Assembly (NCBI GenBank): GCA_033026295.1
Contig: CM065188.1
Span: 2,666,001 to 2,730,000, forward strand
From: Channa striata
Lineage: Eukaryota > Chordata > Actinopteri > Anabantiformes > Channidae
Reading direction: 5' to 3'
DNA length: 64,000 nucleotides
Shown: positions 59,901 to 64,000 of the stretch, in pieces
Position numbering within the stretch: position 1 is the first letter of the stretch
Layout of the letters: each line of letters begins with the position of its first letter
Program-made: the position numbers and the translations under genes
Notes under the pieces: model-generated
The model's database searches: none
What the model saw: the letters and a program-made list of their open reading frames with translations, nothing else
Told to the model about the DNA's origin: nothing

Positions 59901-60485
59901 TTTCCACGTGTCAGGTAGATCCAAATAAACTTAGAATTTGGGTTAAATGTATATTTACGTGTCCAAGATAGAATCCCGGTAAAAGCACAACGATATTTAA
60001 AAGCGTCAATTTTAGGCAAAATACAATCGAATCACAACTAGGCACGTTAAGGAATATAAAGAGATGGTTTAAGGCAAACGTACTGAGTCTGGAAGAATGA
60101 GTCATAAACCGAATCCACGATCGTCGCTCCGTGGCTGACAACTCGGCTAACGGAAACGACAAACGGAGGCAGCGGCTAAGCTAGCTAGCTATTTGTTGCC
60201 GATATATCTGGCCAGTCTTCTCTAAGTATTACACCTACTTCAAGGCGACGCCATCAAATGTTATATACTTAACACCTAATAAATGAATCCTGACCGAAAT
60301 CAACCCTTAAAATATGACGCTACGCTTCGAATACGGGGTAACGTTAGCTTACAAGGCGATAAACCTACGAGGAGGCTAACGTTAGCACGGGCCTTCCTTT
60401 TGTCAAGCCACCCGCTGCCGTTTGTTCTTTCACACAAAGGATACCAGCACCACGGCTTCATCTGCTTCTTCTTTTTTCGTCCCAT
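53793..60485 (-). CDS. znf207: znf207 (BuGZ): zinc-finger Bub3-binding spindle protein (11 coding exons)
   Basis: Exons in transcript order: 60485-60445, 59252-59126, 59004-58866, 58686-58501, 57584-57509, 56608-56547, 56293-56154, 55805-55707, 55032-54784, 54423-54267, 53944-53793. Total 1428 nt, 475 residues plus TGA; human ZNF207 is about 478. The start MGRKKKKQMKPWCWY is near-identical to human. Two C2H2 fingers use C13, C16, H29, H34 and C37, C40, H53, H58. An acidic DDSDEDDDDDE run and a Gly/Met/Pro-rich middle follow. The GLEBS-type segment KLIHPDEDISLEEMKAQLP lies near residues 363-381, and the protein ends SPAGRY. Known role: it binds and stabilises Bub3 at kinetochores, binds spindle microtubules, and its hydrophobic low-complexity region drives coacervation; splicing roles are also reported. 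Orthology is very secure. Confidence 0.95.
54267..55805 (-). CDS. znf207: znf207 exons 8-10 (55805-55707, 55032-54784, 54423-54267): Ser/Thr-rich linker and GLEBS
   Basis: Exon 8 (MGSGVHSSTAAISPPPADLQ) is a whole-codon exon, matching a region that is alternatively spliced in mammals. Exon 9 is Ser/Thr-rich and ends KLIHPDEDISL. Exon 10 begins EEMKAQLPRYQRLIPRPGQP. The GLEBS-type Bub3-binding segment is thus split across the exon 9-10 junction, with the EE pair first in exon 10. Confidence 0.88.
56154..57584 (-). CDS. znf207: znf207 exons 5-7 (57584-57509, 56608-56547, 56293-56154): Gly/Met/Pro repeats
   Basis: Exon 5 encodes MPPMMPGVPPMMHGMPPAMH, exon 6 MMPMGGMMPPMMPGMPGIPP, and exon 7 GMPPHMAPRPGMPHMAPAPA, ending TKPLFPSAAQ. 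This is the low-complexity hydrophobic repeat that supports phase separation of BuGZ. Phases are 2, 1 and 0. Small exons of repeated MPG/MPP units suggest internal expansion. Confidence 0.88.
58365..58460. repeat. Decayed transposon end in znf207 intron 4
   Basis: The stretch TAGTACTCGTACTGACACTC, then AATATCAGCGGTACTGAAAT and the end GTATTGGCACATCCCTAC, resembles the CGGTATCGG...GGTGCATCCCTA ends of non-autonomous hAT elements common in fish. The other end is not identified. Confidence 0.4.
58501..58686 (-). CDS. znf207: znf207 exon 4: acidic run and start of proline-rich region
   Basis: Encodes ESQKKKSNNQDDSDEDDDDD and then Pro/Gln-rich VPPQAGYAAPMAQPGIPPVT. A lysine cluster next to the acidic stretch is shared with human (QKKKQQDDSDEYDDDD). 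It ends GGYQ|GTAAAT in phase 1. Confidence 0.88.
58866..59252 (-). CDS. znf207: znf207 exons 2-3 (59252-59126, 59004-58866): zinc fingers and conserved helix
   Basis: Exon 2 encodes CNRDFDDEKILIQHQKAKHF, then KCHICHKKLYTGPGLAIHCM, completing finger 1 and most of finger 2; the final His58 is in exon 3. Exon 3 continues HKETIDSVPNAIPGRTDIEL and ends in a charged GIPEKDMQERRR helix. The fingers are implicated in microtubule binding. Phases 0 and 1 at the ends match. Confidence 0.92.
60445..60485 (-). CDS. znf207: znf207 exon 1: start codon and first zinc-finger Cys
   Basis: The ATG at 60485 gives MGRKKKKQMKPWC and two bases of the next Trp, ending at a TGCTG|GTATCC donor. An in-frame upstream extension exists but the MGRKKKKQ start is the family's. 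The exon holds only C13 of the first finger, so the finger is interrupted by a 1.19-kb intron. Confidence 0.9.
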
Positions 60486-60574
60486 TGTCGAAGAATACTG
60501 AAAAAAAAAGGTTTTAGACGCCAAATACTAGTTTAATTATCTGTTTGACAACAGCATGCTGTAGTTCCGTAACT

Positions 60575-60650
60575 ACGCCGAAAATGGCGCTTCCAGGTCG
60601 CGGAAGTTCGAGGGACCGCGGCAGTCTCGCGATGACAGAGAGTGCACGTC
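60575..60650 (-). promoter_or_regulatory. znf207: znf207 TATA-less promoter with YY1, ETS and TCTCGCGA motifs
   Basis: A short CpG-rich island in an otherwise AT-rich region, about 90-150 bp upstream of the znf207 ATG. It contains AAAATGGCGC (60581-60590, a close YY1 consensus), GCGGAAGT (about 60600-60607, ETS core GGAA) and TCTCGCGA (60625-60632). These three are typical of housekeeping vertebrate promoters. No TATA box is seen. The transcription start is inferred to be within or just downstream of it on the minus strand. Confidence 0.6.
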
Positions 60651-60725
60651 ACGCGGTGGACACGCCCCAACACCCAAGTCCATCATAAACTAAGTAGCTG
60701 AATATTACTAGTAATAACGTGATCC

Positions 60726-60813
60726 GGATCTCGTATTTACGAGTTATGATTCTCGTAATTAGGAGATCTGGATCTCGTATTTACAAGATAGGGATCTCAT
60801 AATTACAAATTCA
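60726..60813. repeat. Four-copy 22-bp tandem repeat of palindromic units
   Basis: Units at 60726-60747, 60748-60769, 60770-60791 and 60792-60813. Each has a GGATCTCGTAWTTACRAG-like core which is itself nearly palindromic (CTCGTAATTACGAG). Copies are diverged, most in the last unit. It lies about 80 bp beyond the znf207 promoter. Confidence 0.6.
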
Positions 60814-63800
60814 CAGATATAGGAACGTTTCAGAACTTGTCTTAAAATAATCCGGTTTTTAAATTGTTCAGTGACAGTTTGCAATTTTTCGAAAAACAAA
60901 ACTGCTGATATATAATTCGGTAGCCTTGGCTTCCCAAATGTCAACAAATAGGTTATAAAAAATAAATAGCCGATAGCGTCTCTATCCGTATCCATGGCAA
61001 CACGATACTTCCTGTTTCGCGTAGAAGTTGAGCGCACAAGTGATGTCTTTAATGTTTAATGTGATACTTTATAAAACACTATGTCAAAATTAAACACGAA
61101 AATTAGTTCGCATTCAGTAAGTCTCATGTTAGTTAAATATTACCAAATAAAACGGAGAATTAAGAATCGAACGAGGTTATCCTAAATGTAAAGTGTGGGT
61201 TTACTATGGAATGGTTTTCCTTTCATACATCAAGAGCATAGTTTTCAATTTGAGAGCACACTAAAAACGATTTTTATCTTCAGATCTTTTTCCCTTGCAC
61301 TCAAAATTTTCCTGCTCGCATTTAAATGTTTTATTATTTTTTATTAGTATTCTTCAAATTTACTCTGCTCACACTCCAGGTAAATTTGAATGCAAGCAGG
61401 AACATTTTGAGTGCAATGAAAAAAAAAAACATAAAAATCGTTAAAGTGTGCTCTCAAATTGAAAACTACGCTCTTGATTTATGAAAGAGAAATCATTCCA
61501 TACTGTACCTGAGTGATGACCCAGTAAGTGGACAGGTAACGACTAGAATATTTATCATATGTGCAATATCATTACTTGTCCAATATTACTCCGGTGCATA
61601 CAGCTCCTCTCACACACACACAAACACACAGTGGATTTACAGTCACCTTGCACATGTACATGGTATACATACATACATATATAATATAGATACTTTTTCT
61701 TAGGGTTTGTATTTCCGGTTTTGTTTTTGTTTTTTATTTAATTGCACGGTTCCTTCTTGTTGATAATACTTCATTGCATTGTTTAATATCTAAACCAATG
61801 TTGGAACAACATGAAATACACAGAATTAGCTAATAACGGTTCAGTTTTGCTTTGTACCATTGGACGTACAGATCACTCACTGTTTTCAGTATCACTGAAG
61901 AAAAGGCAAGTTCTGAAGTGTAGCCTTCAAATTCCTGCCATAGAAGAAACACACAGCATTATACTAAATGCTGATATTTGAACTCGCTTATTTGTTGACT
62001 TTTTGGAAAGACCACCGAATTATCTATTTCATTTACGTACTGAAAACCATCACCAGACTACTGTGATACTGGAGATGTCCTAAAAACCTGATTATATTAA
62101 GGCAGCTTCTCATATTTATGAGCTTCCTAATTCCTAATCATATTCACAACAACTCCTAAATACCTCACTACCAGATGAGGTGTCTAACTTTGCTTTTCTT
62201 TGTTGAATGCAGTTTGTTGTTGAGTGCTGACTTCTGGCCTCACAGCACAACTTCTCACATGTGGTTCCACGTTTGGAACTTGTTATTCAAAGATTTTCCC
62301 CTTGATGGAGACAAAGTTGCAGTAATAAAGTAGTGCGACTTTTACCTTGGCATCATTCCTTGGAAAGCTGTTATAAACAGTTACTCTAGTACTGTCATTA
62401 CATTCTTTATTGTTATTGTGTTATTATTGTTGTTGTTTCAAGAGGGATATGATTTAAGAGATGTTTATAGGTTTACTGTTCCAAAAGCTGAAAAAATGGG
62501 TTAAATGAAGTGTGTATGTATTTCTGTTGTTGGAGTTAGATTTTGGAATGAATCTCAATTGAATTTAGGAACATGTAATTCATTGCTGATAAGAAAATGA
62601 TTGTTAAGGCCTTTGTTGAATGTTATAGATTGAGTAGTTCTTTGTAAATGAAATTTTGAAGTTTAGCTTAATTTAGGATTCTATGTAGGATGGGTAAATA
62701 TAAGCATTATGCTTCAGCCTATACATTTTCAGTCATTACTTTTAATTAGTTCCTTTTTTCCTTTTGTCTTAACTTGAATGTGTATATTCATTATAGTATA
62801 AAGAAAAATAGTTGCATGTTTCTATGGTGTGTGATGATGACTGAAGAAACTACTACTACTACTTTTCTTTTATTTTTGCTACATGCTGTGATTCAATATA
62901 ATGAGAAAAAAAACTGTTATCGGTAACTCAACTGGATTGATAACTACATGTTCTGGATGAGTTTGCATTCTTCTGCCACATGTGGTATTTTGTGCAGTAT
63001 TACTTTAACTATACATATATAAAAATGGACATGGCTCCACAGTCCTGATCACAGAAATCTCACTGCTATAGCATTCAGTGATATTTTGTACAAATGTGTG
63101 TTGAACCTTGATGTGACAGGCTAGGAAAAAAAATTACCTCTTTAACTTTAAAAAATTATCTTGTGATGTCAATATTTGTGAGATTCATGTTTTTATAGAT
63201 ACTTTCCACATTTGGTTGGAAAGAATCACCTGTCTCGTCAACATAAACTCACTGAACATCTTTGTGATGACTCTGAATGGCTGTTTGTCAGGCCAAGCAT
63301 CAGCATTCGACCTCACTCATTCTGAATGGGAGTAAATCCCTGATACCAGTTTGTAAAATCCTGTGAAAAGCCTGAAACCATAAGAGTAGTGGCTTTGTAA
63401 ACACTTATAGTAGGTTTTAGGAATGAACTGTGCTTCTGTGCACACACACACTGATGCAGAGCCTGCACAAGAGATAGAGAAAATAACAAAATGGATCCTA
63501 AACTACACCAACAATGCCACTGCTGCACCATCATCCTTGTTCACATTTAAAGAAATAACTTGACGCACAGTCTGCTCAACAAAGACTGTGTTATACTTAA
63601 AAACATGGGTAGTAATAACTCAGACAGTATAAACTGCCAGTGTTAGAATATTTGAATGTTGGTAAAAAAAGATGTGAACATCATGAAAAAGGGACTAAAT
63701 TGTATAAAGACCTGCTCTGTGCAGTCAGCATGAACACAGAGACACTGCAAATGCATTCACACAGATTCTCCTGCCGCTCCTCTTGTCTTTTCTTCCTCAC

Positions 63801-64000
63801 TATAGTGAATGATTACCTCTGAAACTGCAGATTTATAACAAGGAAACATAATCAAGGCGGATTTTCTCGGAAGCCTAATGAATTTTTCATTATACGTCTT
63901 CAAAACTGCTACTCTACATATTGTTGCACTGGCTTTTTCATCGATTATTTTGACAAAGGTTTTCAACCCTGGCTTCCTATTCTGGGGCCCCTAAGTGCTC
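60814..64000. other. Upstream of znf207: no gene seen
   Basis: AT-rich DNA containing the MITE at 61205-61502 and short CA and TA runs at 61610-61685. No exon with homology, RNA gene or promoter could be supported. Short open frames here lack homology and splice context. Confidence 0.55.
61205..61502. mobile_element. Fold-back MITE with long terminal inverted repeats, flanked by TA
   Basis: The left arm starts TATGGAATGGTTTTCCTTTC, and the right arm ends GAGAAATCATTCCATA, its imperfect reverse complement. Homology of the arms continues through TTTTCAATTTGAGAGCACAC and TTGCACTCAAAATGTTCCTG, so nearly the whole 298 bp folds back. TA at both ends fits a Tc1/mariner-type TA target duplication. 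It has no coding capacity. Confidence 0.7.

Noticed and set aside
63313..63966. Short open frames near the window end
   Set aside because: No homology, no splice partners and ordinary AT-rich composition.

Overview
The window is vertebrate nuclear DNA, most likely from a ray-finned (teleost, probably percomorph) fish. Genes are split by GT-AG introns, intergenic DNA is AT-rich with CA/GT microsatellites and poly-T tracts, and the proteins are fish-like orthologues of human proteins. There is no sign of bacterial, organellar or viral gene organisation. I assembled three protein-coding genes exon by exon. Intron phases close for all of them and the coding lengths are whole codons.

Gene 1 (plus strand, coding 3576-36644, 22 coding exons, 1921 residues) is tnrc6c, a GW182-family scaffold of microRNA silencing. 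A basic N-terminal exon is followed by a conserved RYPPREVPPRF-type block. A 2.45-kb exon full of GW repeats (Argonaute binding) comes next, then a UBA domain, a Q-rich region, a PAM2 motif split by an intron, an RRM, and a C-terminus ending DLLSGESM. A 3'UTR of about 6.9 kb probably ends just after an AATAAA at 43515-43520. Two large early introns (3.97-12.57 kb and 12.97-21.66 kb) hold microsatellites, palindromes, a CAG(9) tract and possible regulatory DNA.

Gene 2 (minus strand, coding 49442-44989, five coding exons, 368 residues) converges on tnrc6c. It encodes a type I membrane protein with two V-type immunoglobulin domains and a tail carrying YEEM, YRN and YEI tyrosine motifs. It looks like a fish CD7-like receptor, with two Ig domains where human CD7 has one.

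Gene 3 (minus strand, coding 60485-53793, 11 coding exons, 475 residues) is znf207 (BuGZ), a spindle and kinetochore protein with two N-terminal C2H2 zinc fingers, a Gly/Met/Pro-rich low-complexity middle and a GLEBS-type Bub3-binding segment. Its promoter at about 60.58-60.64 kb carries YY1-, ETS- and TCTCGCGA-type motifs.

Between genes 2 and 3 (49.4-53.2 kb) lie a CTCF-like site, a 13-bp inverted-repeat pair suggestive of a hAT-type element, and a possible untranslated exon. Upstream of znf207 (60.7-64.0 kb) I see no gene, but there is a 22-bp tandem repeat of self-palindromic units and a fold-back MITE of about 300 bp flanked by TA. Human TNRC6C, CD7 and ZNF207 are all on chromosome 17, so the order here fits a conserved ancestral block. 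No rRNA, CRISPR, operon-like or viral coding features were found.
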